A stretch of 64,000 nt of DNA from DASRZM01 sp035686365 (GTDB lineage: Bacteria; Pseudomonadota; Gammaproteobacteria; Xanthomonadales; Xanthomonadaceae). Position 1 is the first letter of the stretch. Each line of letters begins with the position of its first letter. Location of the stretch: positions 1 to 64,000 of the forward strand of contig DASRZM010000077.1 in assembly GCA_035686365.1 (NCBI GenBank), read 5' to 3'. Below the pieces are notes generated by a model. It did no database searches. It was not told the origin of the DNA and saw only the letters and a program-made list of their open reading frames with translations. The position numbers and the translations under genes were made by a program. Shown here in pieces: positions 37,294 through 45,342 of the stretch.

Positions 37294-37684
37294 CCCTCCC
37301 CTTTCGCCTCCGGCGAAAAGGGAGGGAGAAAATCGATTGCGTTCGGCAGAACGGGACCTGAGCCCGGTTCCACCGAAGCCGCGCTCTCAGACCCCTTGAG
37401 TCAAGGGGGCGATCCCTTGCGCAGCAAGGGATGGGGTTGTGGGAGCACTACCGACGTCCGGTCGGAGCCGAACGTACGGGACAAGGCGGGACCCGCGCGC
37501 GCGCCCGATCCGTCGGCGCAGCCGACGGATCGGGATGTGGAGGAATTACAGTCGCAGATCCGGAGCGCACCGGATCCCCGCACCCACTCAACCGCCGCGC
37601 CGCTCTCAGCCCCCTTGAGTCAAGGGGGCGATCCGCCGGCGCAGCCGACGGATGGGGAATGTGGAGGAATTACAGCCGCAGGTA
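37294..37684. repeat. Composite repeat region with stem-swapped palindromes
   Basis: In the 492-bp spacer 37217-37708 no gene is seen. A near-perfect 15-bp hairpin lies at 37294-37326 (CCCTCCCC..GGGAGGG). Imperfect direct repeats begin at 37380 and 37599, each with CTCTCAG, a CCCCTTGAGTCAAGGGG palindrome and then a second hairpin around the centre GCGCA. A third partial copy is at 37506-37560. The second hairpin arm is CCCTTGC in the first, CCGTCGGC in the partial copy and CCGCCGGC in the last, each with a near-complementary partner. GTGGAGGAATTACAG follows two of the copies. Confidence 0.75.
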
Positions 37685-37708
37685 CGGAGCGTGCCGCGCA
37701 GGCCCACC

Positions 37709-38608
37709 TCAGTAGGCACATTGAAAATAGATCACATCCTCCGTATTCAACGCGACCGCCTGCCCCAGGCTGATCGTGCCGACCTTGCGAAGATGGATCT
37801 CATCGCGGTGCAGGCGCAGTTCTTCGTCTTCGCCGAGCTTGACGTAGGTGCCGTTGGTGGAACGGTCCGAAAGGACGAAGTAGCCGCGCTTGTACTCGAT
37901 CATCGCGTGCTGGCGGCTCACCCAGTCGGCATCGACCACCAGCGCATTGGTCGCGTCGCGGCCCATGATGACCGGCTCCATGCGCTCGTTGAGCTCGATC
38001 ACGCGGCCCCGGTAGCGCAGGGTCAGCTTCTTGTTTTCCTCGCCGGTGTCGTCCACGCGGATGGCGCGCTGCACCGTGGTGATGTTGGAGGTGTCCTCCT
38101 GCCAGATCACGTCCACGATCTCGATCGGCAGCAGCTTGCCCGAGACCCGAGCGCGGCCCAGGCTGCGCGTTCGCAGGTTGCCGCTGCCGGTCAGGCCCTT
38201 GATGGTCACGGCCGTGGTGACGATCTGCTCGCGCTTGGCCAGGGTGGTCATGCGCGCGGCGGTGTTGACCGCATCGCCGTAGACATCGCCGTCCTCGACC
38301 AGGCACTCGCCATGGTGCAGGCCGACCCGGATCGCGATGTTGTCCTTGACGAAGCCCGGGTCGTGCGCCAGCCGGCGGTGCATCTCGCAGGCCGCCAGCA
38401 CACCCTGCAGCGCGCCGGGAAGCGTGCACATGATCTCGTCGCCGATGGTCTTGATGACCTTGCCACCGTGGCGCACGCACACTTCCGACAGTGCGTCGAG
38501 CACCGCGGCGATCAGCCGGCGCGCCTCGACGTCGCCGCGCAGCTCGAACAGACGCGTGCTGCCGCTGACGTCGGCGAAGAGGATGGTGAGCGAGGTGGAT
38601 TGGCTCAT
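37709..38608 (-). CDS. Adenylate/guanylate cyclase with C-terminal FHA domain
   Basis: This 299-aa cytoplasmic protein has a class III cyclase domain (about residues 5-170): LTILFADVSGSTRLFE supplies the first metal Asp, KTIGDEIMC the second, and DVYGDAVNTAARM the catalytic Asn/Arg region. The C-terminal FHA domain (about 200-290) has PVIMGRDATNALVV, SRQHAMIEY and DRSTNGTYV, the phosphothreonine-binding motifs. It probably couples Ser/Thr phosphorylation to cyclic nucleotide synthesis. No kinase is adjacent. The lysine in KTIGDE favours ATP as substrate, but this is inference. It is separated from the E1 gene by 48 bp. Confidence 0.88.
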   Translation of the reverse strand: MSQSTSLTILFADVSGSTRLFELRGDVEARRLIAAVLDALSEVCVRHGGKVIKTIGDEIMCTLPGALQGVLAACEMHRRLAHDPGFVKDNIAIRVGLHHGECLVEDGDVYGDAVNTAARMTTLAKREQIVTTAVTIKGLTGSGNLRTRSLGRARVSGKLLPIEIVDVIWQEDTSNITTVQRAIRVDDTGEENKKLTLRYRGRVIELNERMEPVIMGRDATNALVVDADWVSRQHAMIEYKRGYFVLSDRSTNGTYVKLGEDEELRLHRDEIHLRKVGTISLGQAVALNTEDVIYFQCAY

Positions 38609-38656
38609 GCCGGCCGAATGATAGGCAATCGCGGCCGCCCCGTCACCGTGCCGGGC

Positions 38657-40942
38657 TCAATCGGCCCCGGGGAGCGATCGGGCCGCCGCGACGATGTCGG
38701 CCTCCGAGGGCAGTACCAGCAAGGCGGCGGCGGCCAATGGCGTATAGGTATCGGCCCCGGACACGCGCCGCAACGGCAGCTCGCCCAGGCCCGCCTCCAC
38801 CAGCGCCGTGATCACGCCCTCGCCCACGCCCGCCGAGTGCCGCCCCTCGTCGACCACCAGCACTCGCGCGCAGTCGCCGGCCAGCCGCGCGATCGCCGAT
38901 TCGTTGAGCGGGACCAGCCAGCGCAGGTCCACGACGCGGACGTGCCATCCCAGCTCGGACTGGATCGTGCGCGCGGCGCGCAGGCTCATCGGCACGCCGT
39001 TGCCGAAGGTGAAGACCACGAGGTCGCGGGCCTCGGCCGCGTACACGCGCGGCTCCCCGGGGACCAGCGCCTGGTCCGGTGCCGGGTACGGAAACAGCCA
39101 TTGGCCGTCGCCGGGCTCGTGCAGGTCCTTGCTCATGTACAGCGCGATCGGCTCCAGGAACACGCACACGCGTCCGTCCACACGGGCCATGGCGGCCAGC
39201 GTGCGCAGCATCGCGGCCGCGTCGTCGCCGCGGCTGGGGCAGCCCACCACCAGGCCGGGGACGTCGCGCAGGGCCGCAATCGAGTTGTCGTTGTGGAAAT
39301 GGCCGCCGAAGCCGCGCTGGTAGCCGAGCCCGGCGATGCGGACCACCATCGGATTCCGGTACTGGTCGCCGGAGAAGAACTGCAGCGAACAGGCCTCGCC
39401 ACGGATCTGGTCGCAGGCGTTGTGGAAATAGGCCAGGTACTGGATCTCCGGCACCGGCAGCATGCCCATGTTGGCGAAGCCCTGGGCCAGGCCCAGGATG
39501 ATGGTCTCGTCCAGCAGCGTATTGAACACGCGGGCGCCGCGGAAGGCCTTGTGCAGGCCCTTGGTGACCGTGTAGACCCCCCCCTTCTGGGCCACGTCCT
39601 CGCCGAACAGCAGCGCCTGGGGGTACTTGCACATCAGGTCGAACAGCGCCTGGTTGATCTGCACGGCCAGGTGCTTCGGCGGCTGGCGTTCGGGCAGGCG
39701 CTCCTCCCCGCCGAATGCAGCGATACGGGCATCGCGGAAGTCGGCGCGCTGCGCCTCGGCGGCGACTTCGGCGGGCGTGTTCGGTGCCAGCGGGGCGACC
39801 ACGGCCTCCAGCGTCTGCAGCCTGGGCCGCCGATCGGCCTCCTCGGCGGCGGCAAAGCAGCGACGGCGGATCGCCTCGTAGGTCTCCAGCAGTCCGTGTG
39901 CGTCGTCCAGCCCTGCCGCCAGCGCGATGCGCGCGGACACCAGCAGGGGGTCGCCCAGCTCCACCGAGACCAGCTCCTCGATCGGCCGCCACTCGATTTC
40001 GAAATCGGTACCGGCGTGGCCCATGACCCGCGTGGTGCGCAGGTGCAGGAAGGTCGGGCGCCGGGTGCTCCGGCAATGGTCGACCGCCGCCGCGACCTGC
40101 GCATAGCCGGCGGCCAGGTCCAGGCCGTCGGCATAGAAGTAGTCCAGGTCCCGGCGCATCGCGAAGCCGCGTTCGATCCAGCCGCCGGGGGTCTTGACCG
40201 AGATGCCGATGCCGTTGTCCTCGCACACGAACAGGACCGGCGCCGGCAGCTGCTGGTAGGCGGTCCACTGCGCGGCATTGAATGCGCACTGCGCCGTGGC
40301 GTGGTTGGTCGAGGCATCGCCGAAGGAGCAGATCGCAATCGAGTCCTCCGGCACCGGCAGCCGGTGGCCGATGCGGCGCGCCTGTTCGATCGCCAGCGCC
40401 GTGCCCAGTGCCTTGGGCAGGTGCGAGGCGATGGTCGAGGTCTGCGGCAGCACCCACAGCGGCTTGCTGCCCCAGACCTTGTGGCGCCCGCCCGAGGCCG
40501 GATCCTCGGCGCTGGCAGCGAAACTCAGTGCCGAATCCATCACCGGGTCGATGCCCGGCAGCTTGCGCGAACGCTCGGCCATGAACCCGCCGGAGCGGTA
40601 GTGCAGGAACGCCGGATCGGTGTGGCGGGCGAGCCGCGCCACCATGGCATTGCCTTCGTGGCCGCTGGATCCGATCGTGTAGAAGACCTTGTTCTGCACG
40701 CGCAGCACGCGCGCCATCAGGTCCAGGTGACGGCTGATGAGCTGCGACTCGAACAGCTCGCGGAAGTCGGCCACGGTGCAGGCGCTGCCGGGGAGCACCG
40801 GCGCGTCCTCGCGCGGTCGGGGCACGGCGTCGCCATTCCAGCCCTTGACGAACTCCACGAAATTCCGGTCCACGACCTCGGCGCGGTTGAAGCCCTTGCG
40901 CCAGCCGGGAATGGGTTCGGCGGAATTCGGATTGGCTGCCAT
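38657..40942 (-). CDS. 2-oxoacid dehydrogenase E1, alpha and beta fused (branched-chain type)
   Basis: This 761-aa thiamine-diphosphate enzyme decarboxylates branched-chain 2-oxoacids or similar substrates in a lipoyl-dependent complex. The alpha half (about residues 60-400) has the E1 motif HYRSGGFMAERSRKL and the ThDP fold around GDASTNHATAQCAFNAAQ from residue 208. The beta half starts near residue 430 (VQINQALFDLMCKYPQALLFGEDV) and includes EIQYLAYFHNACDQIRGE and VVDLRWLVPLNE. The ThDP motif is GDAS rather than the canonical GDGS, as in other fused E1 proteins of this type. No E2 or E3 gene is adjacent. Confidence 0.87.
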   Translation of the reverse strand: MAANPNSAEPIPGWRKGFNRAEVVDRNFVEFVKGWNGDAVPRPREDAPVLPGSACTVADFRELFESQLISRHLDLMARVLRVQNKVFYTIGSSGHEGNAMVARLARHTDPAFLHYRSGGFMAERSRKLPGIDPVMDSALSFAASAEDPASGGRHKVWGSKPLWVLPQTSTIASHLPKALGTALAIEQARRIGHRLPVPEDSIAICSFGDASTNHATAQCAFNAAQWTAYQQLPAPVLFVCEDNGIGISVKTPGGWIERGFAMRRDLDYFYADGLDLAAGYAQVAAAVDHCRSTRRPTFLHLRTTRVMGHAGTDFEIEWRPIEELVSVELGDPLLVSARIALAAGLDDAHGLLETYEAIRRRCFAAAEEADRRPRLQTLEAVVAPLAPNTPAEVAAEAQRADFRDARIAAFGGEERLPERQPPKHLAVQINQALFDLMCKYPQALLFGEDVAQKGGVYTVTKGLHKAFRGARVFNTLLDETIILGLAQGFANMGMLPVPEIQYLAYFHNACDQIRGEACSLQFFSGDQYRNPMVVRIAGLGYQRGFGGHFHNDNSIAALRDVPGLVVGCPSRGDDAAAMLRTLAAMARVDGRVCVFLEPIALYMSKDLHEPGDGQWLFPYPAPDQALVPGEPRVYAAEARDLVVFTFGNGVPMSLRAARTIQSELGWHVRVVDLRWLVPLNESAIARLAGDCARVLVVDEGRHSAGVGEGVITALVEAGLGELPLRRVSGADTYTPLAAAALLVLPSEADIVAAARSLPGAD

Positions 40943-40991
40943 TCTGTTTCCACCGGCCTGCGCGGTGCTACCGCCCGCGCCTACGAAGCGT

Positions 40992-41259
40992 CCGTTCGCC
41001 CTGAGGTATCGAAGGGTGAACGGCCCCGGACCACTGCCGCCCGATCCTTGTGTCCACTGCCCAGCAGCCTGTTGAAAAACGATCGTCCTGACCGCTTTTC
41101 AAGTCGCGAGTCCGGCACAGGTCCGGACTCGCTCACGGTGAATCAAGCGCTTGTGCGCTTGCTTCGCCGCGCCGCCATCCATGGCGGCGACTAGCAGGCT
41201 GTTTTTCAACAGCCTGCTAGAGGCGCGCCGTTCGTACTTCGATACCTCACCACGAACGG
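40992..41259. repeat. Compound repeat block carrying multi-hairpin copy B
   Basis: The 358-bp spacer 40943-41300 has no gene. It is flanked by inverted REP-like hairpins: 40992-41023 (CCGTTCGCCCTGAGGTATCG..) and 41228-41259 (CCGTTCGT..CGAACGG, opposite orientation). Inside are AGCAGCCTGTTGAAAAAC at 41063-41080 and its near reverse complement at 41201-41218, the latter within a 13-bp-stem hairpin at 41191-41220. Between them lie copy-B hairpin 1 (41106-41132), hairpin 2 (about 41141-41164) and hairpin 3 (about 41167-41188). Confidence 0.8.
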
Positions 41260-41300
41260 CTTGCGAGCTCGAGGCCGATCTGCGCGGCCGCTCTCCCCGC

Positions 41301-42464
41301 TCAGAACGCGCTGATGCCGGTAACCTCGCGCCCGACCACCAGCTGATGCACGGTCTCGGTGCCTTCGTAGGTGATCACCGACTCCAGGTTCAGCGCGTGC
41401 CGGATCGGACAATACTCCACCGTGATGCCGGAGCCGCCGAGCAGGTCGCGCGCCTCGCGGGCGATGTCGATGGCCATGCGTACGTTGTTCCACTTGGCCA
41501 GCGAGACCTGGGTGGGTTGCATCCGGCCGGCGTCCTTCAGGCGTCCGAGCTGCAGGCTCAGCAGCTGCGCGGTGGTGATGCGCCGCGCCATGTCGGCGAG
41601 CTTGAGCTGCACGGCCTGCTTGGAAGCGGTCGGCTGGCCGAACAGGATGCGCTCCTTCGAATACTCCAGCGCCTCGGTGAAGCAGGCGATGGCGGCGCCG
41701 ATCGGGCCCCAGGTGATGCCGTAGCGGGCCTGGGTCAGGCAGCCCAGCGGCCCCTTCAGGCCCTTGACGCTGGGCAGGCGGTTGGATTCGGGCACGCGCA
41801 CATGGTCGAAGTACAGCTCCGAGGTGACCGAGGCGCGCAGCGACATCTTGCGGTGGATGTCCTTCGTCGCATACCCGTCCATGCCGCGCTCGACCACGAA
41901 GCCCTGGATGCCTTCCTCGGTCTGCGCCCAGACGATCGCGATGTCGGCGATGCCGCCGTTGGTGATCCACATCTTGGCGCCGTTGAGCAGCCAGCCGTCG
42001 CCGTCCTTCTTCGCCCGGGTCTTCATGTTGCCCGGGTCCGAACCGCCGTGCGGCTCGGTCAGGCCGAAGCAGCCGATCACCTTGCCCGCAGCCATGTCCG
42101 GCAGCCAGCGCTGGCGCTGTTCCTCGGAGCCGTAGGCGAAGATCGGGTACATGCACAGCGAGCTCTGCACGCTGACGAAGCTGCGGATGCCCGAGTCGCC
42201 GCGCTCGAGCTCCTGGCAGATCAGGCCGTAGCTGACCGAGTTGAGGCCCGCGCAGCCGTATTCCTCCGGCAGCGAGGAGCCGAGCAGGCCCAGCGAGGCG
42301 ATCTCGGGAATGAGCTCCTCCGGGAAGCGGCCCTCGTCGAAGCAGGGGCCGATGATCGGCAGCACCTTTTCGTCGGTGAAGCGCGCGACGGTGTCCTGGA
42401 CCATGCGCTCCTCCTCGCCGAGCAGCGAGCGCACGTCGTACAGATCGGTGGGATCGAGGGCCAT
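41301..42464 (-). CDS. gcdH: Glutaryl-CoA dehydrogenase-type acyl-CoA dehydrogenase
   Basis: This 387-aa flavoenzyme would oxidatively decarboxylate glutaryl-CoA to crotonyl-CoA in lysine/tryptophan breakdown. CFGLTEPHGGSDPGNMKTRA and MWITNGGIADIAIVWA are the acyl-CoA dehydrogenase signatures. The catalytic Glu is in ITYEGTETVHQLVVGREVTGISAF at the C-terminus, the arrangement of GcdH. The ATG at 42464 begins ALDPTDLYDVRSLLGEEERM, which aligns with GcdH N-termini; longer upstream frames do not. Confidence 0.9.
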   Translation of the reverse strand: MALDPTDLYDVRSLLGEEERMVQDTVARFTDEKVLPIIGPCFDEGRFPEELIPEIASLGLLGSSLPEEYGCAGLNSVSYGLICQELERGDSGIRSFVSVQSSLCMYPIFAYGSEEQRQRWLPDMAAGKVIGCFGLTEPHGGSDPGNMKTRAKKDGDGWLLNGAKMWITNGGIADIAIVWAQTEEGIQGFVVERGMDGYATKDIHRKMSLRASVTSELYFDHVRVPESNRLPSVKGLKGPLGCLTQARYGITWGPIGAAIACFTEALEYSKERILFGQPTASKQAVQLKLADMARRITTAQLLSLQLGRLKDAGRMQPTQVSLAKWNNVRMAIDIAREARDLLGGSGITVEYCPIRHALNLESVITYEGTETVHQLVVGREVTGISAF

Positions 42465-42688
42465 GGGCGGCAGCCGGCGGGAAAAGCGCGCGATTCTACC
42501 GCAGCCCCGGAACCGACGCACGGGCCGTCTGCGCTGACGACTGGCAATACGCGTGACGAGCGGATGTGCTGGAATGGGTGGAGGGGAAGCCGCGCGGCTG
42601 TTCATACTCGCATCATGGCCGCGTAACTGGAAATGGCGACAATGCCGGTTCTGCCGGTGAAGACGGCGGAACCTGGAGGTACACGAAG

Positions 42689-43495
42689 ATGACACTGCTA
42701 CGTTCCAAGATGATGATGGCGGCCGTGGCCGCCGCGCTGGCGGGCGCGCATGGACTCGCCCTTGCCGACGCACCGTTCGATCCGCCGCGTGGCCCACCCG
42801 CCGATCGCGGCGTCGGCGCCCCGGGATTCGTCGAGGATCGTGTAATGCCGCCCGGCCTTGCCGGCGCGCTGCCGCCCGGCCTCGGCGGCCCGAATCCGGC
42901 TCCCGAAAGCCGCGGCTTCGACTGCCCGACCGGAGGTGACGAAGGCGAGCAGGGCGACCGGGGCAACGCCCCGTTCAATCCTTGCCCCGGGGCCACGCTG
43001 TTCGGCCCGGTCGGCCGATCCGGCCACTCCCCCGTCGCGCACGTCGAATTTGCACCGGCCGAGTCCCCGGCCGAGGGCGAGGACGGCCCTGCGGGGCGCA
43101 TGATCTACTTCTGGATCGGGCCGCGCTTGGACTTCGTCTTCAACGCCCACGTGCTGGCGGCCGGCTCCGAATGGACGCTGGTGGTCGATGCCGGCGGCGG
43201 GGGCGTGATCTGCCTGGCCGGCGGCGCGGCCAACGAGGAGGGCGACCTGCACCTGCTGGCCTCGCTGGATCCGGACAGCCATCTGCCGATCGGGCTGGAC
43301 CCGTTCGTCGAGCCCGGTGCGGACCAGGCCGAGACCGACGCGCAGGTCAGCCTGCTGCCGGCCGTGCAGGTCGACTGCGACACCGGCGCACTGACGCCGC
43401 CGGCGGCGGGGGACGAGCCGGGGCTGTTCGGTGCGGCCGGCATCCGCTTCGTCGACACCGACGTGCTGGTGTGCCCGACCACCGAGGGCGGTTGA
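42689..43495 (+). CDS. Exported protein of unknown function
   Basis: This 268-aa protein has a clear ribosome site (GGAGG 9 nt before the ATG at 42689) and a signal peptide (MMMAAVAAALAGAHGLALA). After a Pro/Gly-rich segment (residues 25-95) comes a compact region, RMIYFWIGPRLDFVFNAHVLAAGSEW to the end, with several Asp/Glu and four cysteines. I do not recognise a family. It is divergent from gcdH and followed by an intrinsic terminator, so it is probably a single-gene transcript. Confidence 0.7.
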   Translation: MTLLRSKMMMAAVAAALAGAHGLALADAPFDPPRGPPADRGVGAPGFVEDRVMPPGLAGALPPGLGGPNPAPESRGFDCPTGGDEGEQGDRGNAPFNPCPGATLFGPVGRSGHSPVAHVEFAPAESPAEGEDGPAGRMIYFWIGPRLDFVFNAHVLAAGSEWTLVVDAGGGGVICLAGGAANEEGDLHLLASLDPDSHLPIGLDPFVEPGADQAETDAQVSLLPAVQVDCDTGALTPPAAGDEPGLFGAAGIRFVDTDVLVCPTTEGG

Positions 43496-43527
43496 GCCGA
43501 CAGGGCGTCACGCCCATGCAGCAGCGA

Positions 43528-43558
43528 CGAAGCCCGGCAAATGCCGGGCTTCGTCTTT
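43528..43558. terminator. Bidirectional intrinsic terminator between convergent genes
   Basis: The stem GAAGCCCGGCA-AA-TGCCGGGCTTC is followed by GTCTTT on the plus strand. It lies 33 bp after the exported protein stop and 24 bp from the convergent glycine-zipper gene. Confidence 0.75.
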
Positions 43559-43581
43559 CCGGGAGTGCGCCCGGCCGGCGT

Positions 43582-44100
43582 TCAGTCGTCCACCGTCACC
43601 ACGGTCTTCAGAGGGATGCGATCGCCCGACGGCGCCTCGTCCATGCGCACGATGTGGGTCTGGCCTTCGTATTCGTAGGCTACGTCGTACCCGACCACCT
43701 TCTCGTGGGTGTCGTAGGCGGTCTCGCAGCGCTGCTCGGTGCCCTGCACCACCTGCCCGCCCTCGTGGCGACGGTCGACTTCGCGGCCGACGTAGCCGCC
43801 GGCCACTGCACCGGCGACGGTGGCCGCCTTGCGTCCGGAGCCGCTGCCGACCTGGTTTCCGAGCAGGCCGCCGACGACCGCGCCGGCAACCGTACCCCCG
43901 ATCTCGCCGTCGCGCTCGGGCTGCCGATAGCTGACCGGCACATCGCTGCACACCTGGCGAGGCGTCCGCACGGTTTCCTTGGCCGGCGTCACCTGCACCA
44001 CGCGGCCGTACTCGGCCTCGTCGGAGATGACATTGCACGCCGCCAGGGCGAACGCGCCACAGGCCGAGGCCATTGCGATTCTCAGAACACTGCTGTCCAT
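43582..44100 (-). CDS. Glycine-zipper 2TM-domain lipoprotein
   Basis: This 172-aa protein has a lipoprotein signal with lipobox FALAAC (Cys at residue 22), preceded by an SD of AGGAGG. The glycine-zipper stretch runs IGGTVAGAVVGGLLGNQVGS then GSGRKAATVAGAVAGGYVG, as in the Rick_17kDa/SlyB-like families of outer-membrane lipoproteins. The C-terminal YDTHEKVVGYDVAYEYEGQ and VRMDEAPSGDRIPLKTVV are typical. The DNA encoding GNQVGSGSGRKAATVAGAVAG is nearly the same as in the paralogue at 46958. Confidence 0.88.
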   Translation of the reverse strand: MDSSVLRIAMASACGAFALAACNVISDEAEYGRVVQVTPAKETVRTPRQVCSDVPVSYRQPERDGEIGGTVAGAVVGGLLGNQVGSGSGRKAATVAGAVAGGYVGREVDRRHEGGQVVQGTEQRCETAYDTHEKVVGYDVAYEYEGQTHIVRMDEAPSGDRIPLKTVVTVDD

Positions 44101-44283
44101 CGTGTGCCTCCTGCTGATGCGAACCCGGGTCCGCGTGGGTGGGTCGTGGCGATTGCAGCAACCGGATGTTGAACGCAGCATCAAGACCGGCCTTCACCCG
44201 GCCATGACTTTTGCATGGGTTCAGTTCGCTCCCCGGACGGACGTGCGGCACAATCGCCGGCATCCCGTCGATGTCCTTGGACC

Positions 44284-44487
44284 ATGGCCAATCCGCTGAT
44301 CGCCCCGCTGCTGGGCTACGCCCGCCGCCTGCGCTTCCCGCAACTGTTCGTGATCACGGGCGTGCTGTTCGTGATCAACCTGCTCGTGCCCGACCCGATC
44401 CCGTTCGTCGACGAGATCCTGCTGGGACTGGCCACCGTGCTGCTGGGCAGCCTCCGGCGAAGCACGCCGACGCGCGCCGATGACTGA
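44284..44487 (+). CDS. DUF6116 small membrane protein
   Basis: This 67-aa protein reads MANPLIAPLLGYARRLRFP, then LFVITGVLFVINLLVPDPIPFVDEILLG. One or two hydrophobic segments are expected. Sequence and size fit DUF6116, a family known to me from Lysobacterales. The function is unknown. It overlaps tatD by 8 bp, so the two are translationally linked. A longer in-frame start at 44215 would add a segment with no family similarity. Confidence 0.8.
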   Translation: MANPLIAPLLGYARRLRFPQLFVITGVLFVINLLVPDPIPFVDEILLGLATVLLGSLRRSTPTRADD

Positions 44488-45292
44488 CTTTGTCGACAGC
44501 CACTGCCACCTCGATGATCCGGCCTTCGATGGCGACCGCGATGCGGTGCTGGCGCGCGCCCGCCGCGCCGGCGTCGTCGCCCAGATCGTGCCCGGCGTCG
44601 CCGCCGCGCAGTGGCCCGCGCTGAAGGCCCTGTGCGACGGGCACCGGGACCTGCACCCGGCCTACGGCCTGCATCCGCTGCTGCTCGACAGCCATCGGCC
44701 CGGGCACCTGGACGTGCTCGCCCACTGGCTGGATCGCGAACGACCGGTGGCGCTGGGAGAGATCGGTCTGGATTTCCACGAGCCCGCGCTGGACGCCGAC
44801 GCCCAGCGGCGCTGGTTCCGCGCCCAGCTCGTACTCGCGCTGGAGCGGTCGTTGCCGGTGATCGTGCATGCACGCCGCGCCTTCGAGGAGGTGATGCTGA
44901 CGCTACGGGATTTTCCGGGACTGCGCGGCGTGGTCCACAGCTATTCGGGCAGCCATGAGCAGGCCCGCCAGCTGGTCGGCATGGGCTTCGCGCTCGGATT
45001 CGGCGGCCCTGCAACCTACCCGGGCGCGCACCGGATCCGGCGCGTGCTGGCCGAACTGCCGCTCGAGAACCTGCTGGTGGAGACCGACGCGCCCGACCAG
45101 CCGCTGCACGGCCACCAGGGCGAACGCAACGAGCCGTGCCGCGTTGCCGAGGTGGTGGCGGCCATCGCACGGATCCGGGGTGACGACGAGGCGGCGATCG
45201 CCTCGGCCACTGCCGCAAACACCCGGCGCCTGTTCGGCCTGCCCGGGGCTGAGACCGCCCCGGCCCCGAGGCCCGGTCACCAGCAGGCCTAG
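44480..45292 (+). CDS. TatD-family hydrolase
   Basis: This 270-aa metal-dependent hydrolase has DSHCHLD (metal ligands), GLHP, LGEIGLDFHEP (metal Glu), IVHARRAFEEV, HSYSGS and ETDAPDQPL, the complete TatD set in order. Relatives are 3'-5' DNases/RNases or D-aminoacyl-tRNA-related hydrolases. The sequence is closest to the YjjV-like subgroup by its HSYSGS and DAPDQPL blocks, so calling it TatD itself is not justified. Confidence 0.9.
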   Translation: MTDFVDSHCHLDDPAFDGDRDAVLARARRAGVVAQIVPGVAAAQWPALKALCDGHRDLHPAYGLHPLLLDSHRPGHLDVLAHWLDRERPVALGEIGLDFHEPALDADAQRRWFRAQLVLALERSLPVIVHARRAFEEVMLTLRDFPGLRGVVHSYSGSHEQARQLVGMGFALGFGGPATYPGAHRIRRVLAELPLENLLVETDAPDQPLHGHQGERNEPCRVAEVVAAIARIRGDDEAAIASATAANTRRLFGLPGAETAPAPRPGHQQA

Positions 45293-45342
45293 CCCGCCGG
45301 CGGCGTCCAGATGCGGATCGGCAGCGCGGGGGCAGTGGGCGG

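Noticed and set aside
37217..37708. CRISPR-like array in the repeat spacer
   Set aside because: Repeats are few, imperfect and unevenly spaced, with no cas genes.
37652..41194. 1180-codon plus-strand open frame
   Set aside because: It runs antisense to the FHA-cyclase and E1 genes and through a repeat block; the composition is that of a shadow frame.
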